A model generated the notes under the pieces. That model worked only from the letters and a program-made list of their open reading frames with translations. It did no database searches and had not been told where the DNA came from. The translations under genes and the position numbers were made by a program. A stretch of 64,000 bases of DNA, from positions 25,405,638 through 25,469,637 of the forward strand of contig OW028584.1 of assembly GCA_932294295.1 (NCBI GenBank). Reading direction: 5' to 3'. Source of the DNA: Alitta virens. Taxonomy: Eukaryota; Annelida; Polychaeta; Phyllodocida; Nereididae. This document shows, in pieces, positions 9,784 to 21,090 of this stretch; positions within the stretch are counted from its first letter, which is position 1, and every line of letters begins with the position of its first letter.

Positions 9784-10687
9784 TGAAGACAACTGTAAGC
9801 TCGTTTATAGACAGTAAAACATGTCCGTAAAAAGTTTAATATATAAAATGTAAACTGCTAGCTATCCCCAAAAATAGGGCATCCAATAAGGCACTAGTAT
9901 ATATCAGTTAATATTGGCAAGGACGCAACTAAGTATGGCATATATGAACAACATCAGGTTAAAAACATTAGTAGGTCACAACTTCCCTGAGATCATATTA
10001 AACAGTGCTTTAGATATTAAATTTAGTTATAAATAGCTTAAGAATAACAAATTAGACAATGCATATACAGAGTTATAAAAACAATGGCACCCCAGGGGGG
10101 CGGCCTAGCACAGCTGAGCTACCCACCCTGGGTCGGTTGCATAACAATAGATGTAACTGGAGGTAGAAACAGTCGATGATGAAAGTTAAACATAATGTCA
10201 AAGTAGTGAGCGAATAATGTTCTTCTCCTTCATATACAAAGTAAAATCTGTATAAAAGCTAAAATCTACGAATGGGTGGTGAATTGCGACGACACGCATG
10301 ATCAAAAAATTGATGAGGATGACTTAATGAGATGCTTATGATGTATACAAGGTATGAAGATTAAAATATAAAAGTCAATTCCCTAAGCTATAACGGAGTA
10401 AATAAGTCTATCTAGAACAAGTCCGTGTCCAAAGGCTTGATCGGGGGCAGTAGCAAAGTCGTCTTCGTTGCCCACAGTAAAAGGGATGGCCGATTCCGAT
10501 AGTCATGGGAAGCACAGTCAGCATCTTAGAAGCTGGGAGTGACACATGTCACTCACGCCAGTCCGAACAATTCTATAAGTGACAAAAGAGCAAAACCGTT
10601 AGTATAATTCAGTTAAAGACTACCACGGCACCCACATTTATAAGGAAAGATGTATATATATACACTGAAAGCATTACATAAACAAAC
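9784..10687. other. Non-coding region 3' of env, possible LTR or 3' UTR
   Basis: No coding frame was seen. A GC-rich block at about 10088-10137 contains complementary CCCAGGG and CCCTGGG arms and could fold as a hairpin. The minus strand would include the 3' UTR of the antisense gene. A U3 or packaging role cannot be shown. Confidence 0.35.
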
Positions 10688-12237
10688 TTACCAAACAGCA
10701 TCCCGAGGGAGTGCTTGGGCGCGCCCCAGTAGTTGAGCCCTCCTAACATAGAATCGATTATAAAGGTGGATCTCCCAATCCGTCATCCGATAAGGAAGTG
10801 CCCAGAGAACCAGTCCCAAAAAAGCAGCTAGCCAGGGCTGATAGTTGCCAACGAATATTATAGCCAAACAGATCAGCGCTCCAATTGTCATCAGTCCAGG
10901 CATCTTGGTGGTTCCGCGATTACAGAGTGAATGTGCGCAGCAGGACACCATCACGTCTTTTATATAAGGACACCTGGCGGCACAACCCTTATAGAGATAA
11001 ACACCACGTACTGTGGAGATAGTGGCTGTCTGAAATTAAAACGTGAATCATAACTAAGACAAGTAAAGTACACGTAATGAGATTTATATAGACTATTACT
11101 CGCATTTAGAACTATATATAGCCACAGCCACGTAATGAATTAGTCAGCAAACAATTAGTACACGTGGGAAATCTTAAGCAATTGATGTGGCTAATCGAGT
11201 TCACCTGAAATTACCCTAATATTGAATGTGCTTTGTAATTCCTAGGTGAAGACTGAGACGAAACGACCAGCAGAAGAAGGAAATCAATATAAATTAAAAT
11301 ATTGTCAGATTATGGCTCAGGTCTACGGAACCGATGTCGGAAATTGGGGCACAGCCATGGACCGCTCCGACATATGGCATTTCTTTAAGACATTCTGTGT
11401 AGAAACGCACAGAATCCGCCACCCCCATGATGACATGGAAATGCTGTCAACGGCGTGTCCATATAGTGACATCATGACACACAGGAATTATATTCTTGAG
11501 GTCATACCGAAAGATGACCTGACAGCTGCGGAAGTCCTAAAGAAATTCTGGATGATGTGTCGCCATTTCCTGGCTGAGATGGGCGAGATTGGCACTGAGC
11601 CAACACCCATCCCCCCCAGAATCACTAACAATGATGTCCGAACAATAATAGAGTTGTGCGCAACGGATTTGAGAGAGGCGCTCGTCAATCCAGAATGGTG
11701 ACCAATTTATTGCCTGTCGAAATTTTTTATGAAACAATTAATGAAATAAAAACATGTCGGAAATCGAAACCTGAGCCAGCGTTTTAAATAACCCAGTTTT
11801 TTCAAAAATTTTAGTCATAATAACTTACGTAACAAACGCCTTCTCCAGGCAGGTCACAAACTCCGGTCACGTCATCAGCAATACAGGAATATCCTGAGAA
11901 TCAAATAGAGTCAATCAATTTATGTTCAACTAATATGAAATTACTTTTCAGAAAGATCAAATACAATAGTCCAATAGGCAGTGTAATCGTTTACTTTGAC
12001 AAGTAAACGAGGACAGGCCGTGGAATTTATGGACTCCCCACCCCAGTCTAACTCTAAATATCAGTGTGAAATATGCCACTGACACTTTACCTATATTAAA
12101 CATGAAGCTGTCAAAATTGTTAAGTGGATTGCGATGGGATATAACACACCCTTATTAAATATTAAAAAGAAATACTCACCATGTGCCATGGGAACCCACG
12201 CAAACAGAAAACAGTAGAAAACGAAACACACAGCCAT
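10688..12237 (-). CDS. Three-finger (Ly6/uPAR-type) membrane protein, spliced, antisense to the retroelement
   Basis: Exons on the minus strand are 12237-12180, 11893-11829 and 11029-10688; donors GTGAGT and GTAAGT and AG acceptors all keep frame. The third exon either runs to TAA 10690-10688 or is spliced at GTAAGT (10691) to a TGA, so the protein end is nearly the same. Exon 1 has a good start context (GAACATGG) and encodes a signal peptide. The mature part has eight Cys ending in CCAHSLCN, which is the CC-x4-CN signature of LU/three-finger domains, with KGCAARC before it. Instead of a GPI signal it ends in two hydrophobic stretches (LMTIGALICLAIIFV and PWLAAFLGLVLWALPY) and a basic tail. 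The family acts at the cell surface as receptor modulators or ligands. Whether it is a host gene or was captured by the element is unresolved. Confidence 0.65.
11246..11701 (+). CDS. Unrecognised 151-codon exon/ORF inside the intron of the antisense gene
   Basis: This frame begins right after a 3' splice-site-like sequence (TTTGTAATTCCTAG at 11232-11245), so it may be a terminal exon in phase 0. Alternatively it starts at ATG 11312, which has A at -3 and G at +4, giving 129 residues. The product is soluble-looking, with many Trp, Met and Cys, a helix-rich middle (AAEVLKKFWMMCRHFLAEMG) and no signal peptide or membrane segment. A poly(A) signal follows 44 bases after the stop. It lies opposite intron 2 of the Ly6-like gene. 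I recognise no family. It could be an accessory gene of the retroelement expressed by splicing, or an unrelated host exon. Confidence 0.55.
   Translation: MKTETKRPAEEGNQYKLKYCQIMAQVYGTDVGNWGTAMDRSDIWHFFKTFCVETHRIRHPHDDMEMLSTACPYSDIMTHRNYILEVIPKDDLTAAEVLKKFWMMCRHFLAEMGEIGTEPTPIPPRITNNDVRTIIELCATDLREALVNPEW
11745..11750 (+). terminator. AATAAA poly(A) signal for the 151-codon ORF
   Basis: AATAAA lies 44 bases after the TGA that ends the plus-strand ORF. The spacing suits a short 3' UTR and supports this being the last exon of a transcript. Confidence 0.5.
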
Positions 12238-12240
12238 GTT

Positions 12241-14160
12241 CACAGAAGTCGCACAACCGAATGAAGCTTAGTTATCTCACTAGATAACGGGCCGATGTTC
12301 AAAAAATTCTTAGAATAGGGGGGCAAGGTTATGGTAGAAGGAGGCAACACACTCGCCCCGTCAAATTGGTATCAGTTATTGAATGATTATTATTGGAGGT
12401 TTGAATTTGTGGATCTAAGTTAACTGTTTAAGAAATGAACAATGGATGTTACATAATATAAGTATACTAGCTTTGATCTAATGACACCCCACACCCCCTT
12501 GAACAAGCAGTGGAACAACCCGAATTTTAGATGGAAAGATATAGACATATTTATCAATTAAACTCTAAAATCGTCTTAACATATGGACCAAAAGGGCCGT
12601 TAACCTCAGGTCACACCCGCACAGGGAGCGTCAGCACCAAGCAAAGATGGCCGCCTAAAAAACCCCGACTCGACCCCATGTGACCCCAAGGAGGCACCGG
12701 AGCCAAGAGGGCGGGAAGAGAATACCACAGCGACCCCAGCGAGCGTTTGGAGGCACTAACAACAGCAGGCGACACGTAGCGGAATTAACCGCGTGCAAAG
12801 CCAACAGAAGCGGAACCAGATGAGTCGTTACGGGACGTAACAGTCACCGCACTCGGATGGACACCCCGCTAGAATGGAACCTAAAAAGATATGAAGACAG
12901 GACGAAAACGAAGACATGTGCACAGTGTGACAGGTGATTAACGGCCATCAATAACACATAACGTAGTGTATAAAAATTTCGGATTGCTGCCAGGAAGACA
13001 GCAAACTCAAAATTTTTCAGGGGAGTACAGGGGATGTCATGTAGACTGCATAAGCTGACCAATTTTGGTAATAAATGTTATAAATGGTATAAGGTAATTA
13101 ATGAACTACATCATATAGTAGCCGAACACTGAATTGAATGAACAATGTACAGCTGTCCATGGAACAGGACCCCTACAACCCAAGAGGTGGCAGCACCAAG
13201 CAAGAAGGAGGGATAGCCACCTACTGACAAACTCAATGGACAGATGGCCAGCCAAATGAAGACCCAGATGACCACACAACAGATTTATAAATAGAGAGAT
13301 CTAAGGAACTGCTATTATTGTGATTAATATATATATGCATGTAGATATTTAGAAACAATGAACAAAAACCTGTATTAATTTGAAATATAAATGTAAGCAG
13401 AGTCCACATGAGCAAGGACACTGGAAAATGCATGAGTTATGAATATTATACAAAATAGGAATTAGATAAAGAACAAACAATCATGATGAGAGAGGAAAAT
13501 AAGTAGAATTAACAAATTGATAAGAAAAAGAAGTTGGATGATGACATGAATAAAAACCACCAAGCATTAGCAAATAGAACACTATTTAGACAGGAATTTA
13601 TGAACTATAGAAACACACTAGGCAGGCTATGGACTATAGAGAGCTACCTGACAAAACCTGAAGCCAAGTAAGGAATGGTTGTGGGGAATAGCTGAGACTC
13701 TAGCCTAGAGGGAGTGCTAAGCTAGCAGAGACATACTAGAATAGAGGGGAGGAGGGGCATCTAACACAGTCAGAAACTGGCACCAGGGTGTACCCCAGTA
13801 TAGGAACCCTGGCCAGAGCCTGCATAAAAGCAGAGGCAATCTGATGGTTCTTGGTCAGAGCAATTTTTGTGGATCCTGAACCAGGTTGATCAGAGCAGAC
13901 TGTGGAAGATTCAACACCTCGAAGTCAGCAAGTCATAGGGAGCCTGCAGTGCCTTCAGCTTAACTGAGTCCTGTCAAATCCTTTAGGATAAAGTAAGTGC
14001 AGTTTTCTTTTCAACTATAAGTCTGATAAGTTAGTGCATTTGGTGAATCAACATTGAGTTTGTTTAAAGTGTTTTGTCTTGGAAAGGAGTAGCAATAGGC
14101 TAGGTCCTTACCATAAATGTGTAAGGAACAATTAGTTTAGTGGCAACTTACGTCAATGAA
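12241..14160. other. Intergenic, no gene recognised
   Basis: The minus strand directly above 12237 would be the 5' UTR of the Ly6-like gene and has a small perfect hairpin (GTTATCT/AGATAAC near 12273-12290). The short motif CAGCACCAAGCAA occurs near 12635 and 13190. TATA-like CATAAAAG near 13823 is the only promoter-like site noted. The 3' LTR of the retroelement may lie here but cannot be delimited. Confidence 0.4.
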
Positions 14161-14167
14161 TTATTTC

Positions 14168-14570
14168 AAGAAGGTTTAGAGCACAAGAATTCTGAGACCT
14201 TGCTATAAACATATGGGGGACAATCTATATTGATACCTTTGTAATAGGAAATTATCTTAAGAGAGTATAGTTCGAGTGCTAAGGCTCTGTCGGTGTGTAT
14301 GAGGAACATTAGTTGAACTCCTAAGAAAGTTTGGAGTATTGTTTCAGGAAGGTACGGCCTTGTCATACACATACGAAAGATAATTGTTGGCCAAACTGTT
14401 ACAACCAGGTACATTGTTCTAAGAGAGTATGACTCTGGGAGATCAAGGCTTTGCCGTATGTTCATAGGGAATAATAAGTATATATCATTGATAGGAATAG
14501 GGCCTTGTTTCAAGAGAGTGCAGCCAACTACTGGGGCTCTGTTACATGTTTTTGGGGGAAAGACACTAGT
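14168..14570 (+). repeat. Degenerate tandem repeat, about five units of 65-95 bases
   Basis: Units begin near 14168, 14259, 14325, 14419 and 14511. Each has an AAGA(G/A)AGT-like start, then a GG(C)CTNTG core and a TATG-GGGA-like end. They are diverged and not coding. Confidence 0.55.
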
Positions 14571-17500
14571 GTATTTTTCACTCGTGCATTGTTATGAAAT
14601 TCATGTATGTCTAATTGAAACCCGGGTATTTACTATTTTTAATATAAATTTCCCACTATACCAAATTATAAGGTGTAGACACTGTTTTAATTTATTATCA
14701 GCATCTCGAATATATATATAGCGGACTAACCTCCAATCATGTATGATTAAACCCAGGTGCTAATGACTTTTGGTCACTTGGTTAATGATGCATTTTTGGC
14801 TTGGCTATTAGGGGTGAGTGTGTGACTTTCTGGCCATAGAATCTACCATTAAGTGGGTGATCAACCATTTGGGGTATCAGATTTGAATGTATAAATGTCC
14901 AGAAACTGTACAATGAAAATGTGCTATTAATTAGTTTCTAGCTGAAGATAGCTAATTAGAGAGTAGGATTGATGGATCAGAGATCAATCATTGTATGTGT
15001 GTCGTGTATTAGATGTTTAAGAATTGTGTGTTGAATTTATGAAACCCAGTTAATGATTAGTTGAAGACAATGCGATCAAGATTCAAATTGATGGGATTTA
15101 ACATCAATTTTGTAGGAATTTTGAACTTTAGAAATTGTATGGTTATCTTTGAAAATACATATTGAAAACTCATAACTAAGTTTGTTTCTCCATGTGTTTC
15201 AAAAAACCACCAATGTAACTGCATATGAATAATGCAACAGAACCTCAAGAACAAGCAAGCGAGAATTATTACCCCAGTGCATGACTAGATAGAAGGAAGA
15301 TTAAGGATATTTGCAAAGACCCTTGGCAGAGTTCGAAATCTGTGCAGTTACTATAACTGATGAGGGACACCTGCAAATAGACTGGTACAAATTAGATCTA
15401 TTCATGCAGAAACAGGTTCCAAGGTATTGATACATAGGCAACAGACAAAGGTCTGTGGCTTTCAGACTAGCCAGTAGCTAAGCTGAACAATTAAACTAGA
15501 ACTACTAATTTATTATTGCTAAGTACCTGGACCAACATCTCGGTTCTAATCCTGAAATCAAAAGCACACCTAGACCGGTACAAGGACGACAGTTGTCTTA
15601 TCACAGATCATATTTTGATGAATGGAGTACACAGTATTCATTTTATTTGCATTCATTTGGGCTTGTCCTCGTGTACATTGGCCAGTGACCGTTATGGCTG
15701 CTCTGCTCTGCTGAGCATTGGGGGAACACCCTGAGTTATTTTTAGATGCTGCTGGGTCAGCTGGTCAGCTCTGCTAGCTGTGGTGATCAACAATGGCACC
15801 ATTGATACCCACATTTGGCGGTTTTTTAATGGAGTTTTCAACAACCACAGATTTCAGTCTAGAAGACATAGATCTTGTGCAAGGTAGGTAGATTCTCTAT
15901 GTGTATTTTGAAAGGAAATCTGCAACATGACTCACTAGACAGATTGAGGTTTTCCTTAACTTCAGTCCACCTGGCAACTGAAGAGCTTGTGCTGAACTAG
16001 CTTGAACTGCACACTTGAACACTCCTTGTCGTATTCCTTTCATTTGCATACTTTCTATGTCTTCCCATGTTTTCATTGATCAACGGAGGTTTGTTTGTAT
16101 CACTATATACATGTTTATCTCTTACCGGCAAAAGTAGGTCACACTGACCTAGAAATGATGTCAGTCACGTGACTGGAGTTCCCCTTACTGAATAGCAGCA
16201 GCAGCAGCAGCCCGGTCTGAATAAACTGTCCATGGCTCAGAAATTCTGCTGAGTTGTTGGAGCCAGTTTTCATAATAATTATTGAATTATAGCCAAATAT
16301 ATTCACAGGGATTATATGTGACTCTTTAGCTGTTTGATAGTATGAGTACTGCAAAAGTGAGTAAAATCAGGGGATACAGCCCCTTTAAAATCACATGCTG
16401 ATAGTTAATCAGCATTTTCTCAAGACAGACACATTGTCTATGTTTGACCCTGGTGAATAACATTATCTTCCAGCAATCCAAGATTTCTTGGTCTCATTAG
16501 CTTGGCTTTCTGAATATCAACTTCATAAATTCAGCCCCCATTGGACATATACAAATAAGGCAGCGTTAACTACTGCCCTTACTTGTAGTAATGCCAATGT
16601 AAACTTGAAAGAAACTAGAGCACATAAGATGTGCAACAAAGGCGGCTGGAGAAGGGTTGTATACATGTTCGATGCCCTACCATATGTAGTTGTTGAAAAC
16701 CATAGGTTGTGGTTAACTGCACTGAAAAATGGGGGGAGCGCTAAAAAGGATTGTTTTCAGTGCTGCTAAAACTTTTTCTAGAGAGTGACGGTTGTTTTAT
16801 CTTACCTGCATGAAAACACCAAGATTTCAAGTGCAAATTCTGATAGCTTGAGCGATGGGCAAGTCCATGATTAATATATTTCTAGCCTCTGAAATAATCG
16901 CGGGCGACTTGGAATGATAAGATGGACGCCATATTTGCATCGTAAACACCGTTCAGAGCGCGCACAAACTTGGAATTCCCAGGGAATTTCTCAATGCAAC
17001 CAATGAGAAGAGAACAATTTGATCACCTTACAGTAAAACACGCATGATAACAAGGCGTTGCAACGAATTTTGACCCCCCGGTTTTTGAGTGCAGTTAACC
17101 ACAACCTTAAGTTGGTCCCCTCCTCCACACGAGTGCAAAGGAGTCGGTCTTAGCCGATTATCACGTTACTTTGTGTCAGGATCCTGACTTTTTGCTGATT
17201 GGCCGTCTCTTTTCTGGTGTTTGATTGGCTAATTCTTTGGGGGTGTGTCCAAACCAACCTACCAGAGAGCACGACGCAATGAATAATCATAGCAAGGCTT
17301 AGACTCAGCCATTCATAACCCATGTGAGAATTGCTAGCGACCAGTCTCACTACAGTGTAGGAGATGCGGTACCAGTGCTAACCACAACAGGTCTATGGTT
17401 GTCCACAACTATACCATTTGACAGTCTGACATTATCAAAGTAAACGTTCGCTAAGCACGACGACCCGAGCACATACCCGGATTCTCCACCATATTATATT

Positions 17501-17931
17501 CCTTGTTTATGATGCATGCTTAATAGAATGACTCCCGTAATGCAGTGTTAGTCCATAATCATACTTGTTTATTCCTTGTCAACATATGCTCAATACATAT
17601 TCACAGTCCAGAGTTATACACTCTGTTCTTCATGAGAGCTACTCCAAGACTGCCTCCTCGTTGATTGGGAGCCCCAACATGAGCATCCTATTTATTACTT
17701 CTTAACCAAACAAGAGGGCACTTGGATCTTTAGCCCTTAGCATGATCTACTCTGAGGCAGTTGCATTGCCAATTATGGCCTTGATCTCTGACCTGTAGGC
17801 TATTCATAGCATTGGCACTCAACATGATAATATAAATTAATAAACTAAGATAAAATAACATTACACTGTCAAAAGTTGATAAATGTCCACAAAGTATACA
17901 TTAAATAAAAGCCAGAATGTAATAGAATACC
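14571..17931. other. Intergenic, no gene recognised
   Basis: No frame with a recognisable product or coherent splice structure was found. It holds a short CAG microsatellite near 16194-16211. The remainder looks like ordinary AT-rich intergenic DNA. Confidence 0.4.
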
Positions 17932-18410
17932 TTTCTGAACAATAATGCTATCCAGTCCTCGAAACTGCAAAATTCTGAGATTAGCTGACCTACATAGCCA
18001 TGTAGATGTGTCACTGCGCATGCGCGAATACATTAAAATAAGGAAAGAGGCCCACCGGTGGCTTTTCACAATTGAAGAATTCCCTGCCTTGGGCCTTAGG
18101 CCCGAACATGCACGGAGTTGTACAACGCACTTCCTTCATTTCCGCTGGAGTTCGCCATCTTCTTCATTGGAGAGGCACAGCAGGAATGTATCTTAATTCC
18201 GGCGATTTGCACCCACTTCTACTGGACAAAATGGTACCAAAAAGTATACAGCTCTGAAGCAAGTTGTAGACTGCCTGCTGGCGAAACGCTAAGTCTGTAG
18301 AGTAATGTTTCTGGCCTGAATCGCGGCTCACAGACTATTTTTTCGTGCCCATTGACTTAACATATGTTTTCAAATTTGCCGCCGACCTAGTTGTAAAACC
18401 GGATACAACC
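17932..18410 (+). repeat. Interspersed repeat family X, copy 1
   Basis: The first half matches 35585-35905 in inverted orientation (shared TTTCTGAACAA end and TTTGCAGTTTCGAG block). The second half matches 46090-46345 in the same orientation (shared CAGCTCTGAAGCA and TGCTGGCGAAAC). The family is unnamed here and no TIR or TSD was found. Confidence 0.6.
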
Positions 18411-19439
18411 CCTCGTCATCCTGGCTTCCCAGAAGCTTTACAAACAAAGGCCGACACTCCGTGCCGCCTTTGAACCAGTGTCACACCCATTAATAATGCA
18501 TGGCAATAATTTATTTGACAAACCTTTTACCATGATGGACTTACATTGATTAGGACTTCGGTAGCACTTTGTAGTTTCGGATTTCAGCTTACTGATAATA
18601 ATAATACATAACATTTATGCATTGAAAAGTTTCAATAAATTAACTAAATTCAAAAGGACAAACTCAAGTGAGACTGTCACTATGTGTGAAATAACACAAA
18701 TTTTGTATGTAAAAATGTCAAGTCTCTTATTTCAAATTAAGATAAAAGATATATGTCATGCCAAACACTGAGATAAGCCAGCATAGATGCCTATGTTACT
18801 GTATCCGGGTTATCACAACTACTATAAGGTCAGGCACAATAATATATACAGTGTGCTGTAACACTACAACATCATAATATAATACAATTTGCTCTAAACC
18901 ATGCACTTCGAAAAGGAACATAGCATTACTCAATCCAAAGAAATCAAACATTGTTCAGATTTGGTTCTGAAGTATTTACAAGACTGTTTATTCATAAGTA
19001 TATACATGACACTTTCATTAATTGCATTTCAAATTATGATATTTTCATTAAATTGAGCATAAGTGAGTCAGCAAAATGTTCACATTAATGTTTTAATTGA
19101 TATGTCAAATGATGTACACCTGATGATATTGCAAACTGTGCAACATTTTATTGAACACCTGGTGTAAAGGATCAAAAGGCACTTCTCATGAAGTGACCCC
19201 TAACATTTTAAGTTCAACTGCTGTTGTACAAATACTTTAGACATATTTACAGTACTATTTTTATGCACTGCAGGTGAATATTAAAAATTGGTAAAACAGT
19301 TGAAAAAGAAATTTATATATTTTCTTTCAGAAGCTGAAAATGTTGCAATTCAACAACAGGGTGTAGCAATGCCAATTCGGAGTGCCCTATGTAATCTATC
19401 TCCAGGCCAACTTAGCTAAAAGTACGCTGTTTCACAGCA
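18411..19439. other. Intergenic, nothing recognised
   Basis: AT-rich sequence without a supported gene, repeat end or RNA gene. Confidence 0.35.
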
Positions 19440-19850
19440 GAGCGTTACAAAGGCATACATTCTGGAATTTCGACCTTCTGTGGGCACTAGCCTTTTAAAA
19501 AACGTTTGCCACACAAAATACACTTTCTTTGGGTTTAGACTAGCCAGAACTGACCTACATTGCATTAGATGCGATGTAGGGTAGGAATGATTTGTATAGG
19601 AATTCTTGGAATTTGACATTTTTGAGATAGTCATTTTCAACAAACACGTTAGCATACCTTATTTCGTTGTTATGTACAGGAGGACTGCTCTTTTTACTAT
19701 TGCGTCGCACTCAGATATGATTGATTTCTACCAATTTAAATCAATTTCTGTGCCATTTTCGAGTTCACGTTTCGTTGATAATCCATTCGCCTAGTTCTGC
19801 CAAAACTTGCTGGAGGGCTCCGGCGACGTACTAGCTTGCAACACCCCTAG
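19440..19850 (-). repeat. Interspersed repeat, left arm of an inverted pair
   Basis: Read on the minus strand it shares TGTGTGGCAAACGTTT and AAATGGCACAGAAATT with 20010-20280. The two copies face each other across about 160 bases. Confidence 0.55.
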
Positions 19851-20009
19851 TGGATAATAAAATTCACACGGAAAAATAATGCTGCCAAGTCCTTAGTTCT
19901 GTCAATTTGATATTTATAAAATATCATCCACATGATTCAAATTCAATAACAAGCAAATGGAGCAAATTATTCACTAATTTTTAACGTCAACAAGTCTGAA
20001 CAGGCACAG

Positions 20010-20280
20010 TGGTGCCACATTGTGTCAATGGCGTCCACAGGGGGGGTTTTCCCAACGCCTCGCTTTCATTCTGACGCAGGGAATCCTCCCAGCGGCTGTC
20101 AAGCATTATCAATGAAAGTAAATTCAAAAATGGCACAGAAATTAATTGAAATGGAAACAAATCAACCACATCTGCGATACCATAGCAAAAAGGTATGTCT
20201 AACCCTAAAGCAGGTATTTTGTGTGGCAAACGTTTATTAAAAGGCAAGTTCCCAGCCAAAATTCCATATTTTGTCATCTA
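20010..20280 (+). repeat. Interspersed repeat, right arm of an inverted pair
   Basis: Inverted partner of 19440-19850; the copies are diverged and the right copy is shorter. Confidence 0.55.
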
Positions 20281-21088
20281 GATCAAGGTAACCCTGTCCT
20301 GTGGAATAAAGTTATAAGCTTCTTTATGCCTTGTTGCTTAAATAAATGTCCAATTTTAAGCTGCCAAAGGACAGTATAAAATGGGGGAAAATGCTATGAC
20401 TTGACAGCATGTGAATTTCATAAAAGTTGTGGTTCATGGTTTGTCTGGTGAAAATGCTGATCAATTACCAGCATGTGGTTGGCTAAAACGAGTGCTGTGA
20501 ATAGAGAACAAAATGCACATTTGCCACTGGGGGGCAAGAGATCGATATAGGGGGTCAACTGTACATAGACATAAATTTCCAAACACCCATTGACAAGTTC
20601 ACCGCACATTTGCCTTACAAAGGATTTTATCCTACAAAATGGCTTGTGCAGGTGTTATGTGTGAAATTTTACTGTTTCTCTTTTCAATAATGCCAGATAT
20701 TTCAAATGTTCCCAGAGGTAAGTCGCTATGACGTTTTTTTTTCTCTCAACGTTCATCTTATATAAAATAATTCAGCAGCCTTGCTAAACTTTCTAACCTT
20801 GCCAGACAACATGCTGAAGTAGTATCAGTTATAATTTGTGATTTACAAATTTTTTAACTTTAACAAGCATGACACAAATGATCGACGTTAAGATAACATG
20901 CTATTAAGCCTGTATGTGACCCCCCCCCCCCCCCCCAAGTTGAACTTGTCATTGGGTGTTTGTATTTATTCAAATGGACCACCTAATTTGAGTTGGGTAA
21001 AGTTTGGACTTATGTAAAGACATGCTTAACCACTTGTAGGCCTGAATTTATCAACTTGTGCCAGGACTCCTCTCTCTCTCTCATGTTG
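20281..21088. other. Intergenic with poly-C tract
   Basis: No gene was seen. An uninterrupted poly-C tract lies at about 20919-20936. Confidence 0.4.
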
Positions 21089-21090
21089 TA

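Noticed and set aside
9763..14160. 3' LTR of the retroelement
   Set aside because: Without the 5' LTR in the window no pair can be compared; TG...CA ends and poly(A) signals alone are not enough.
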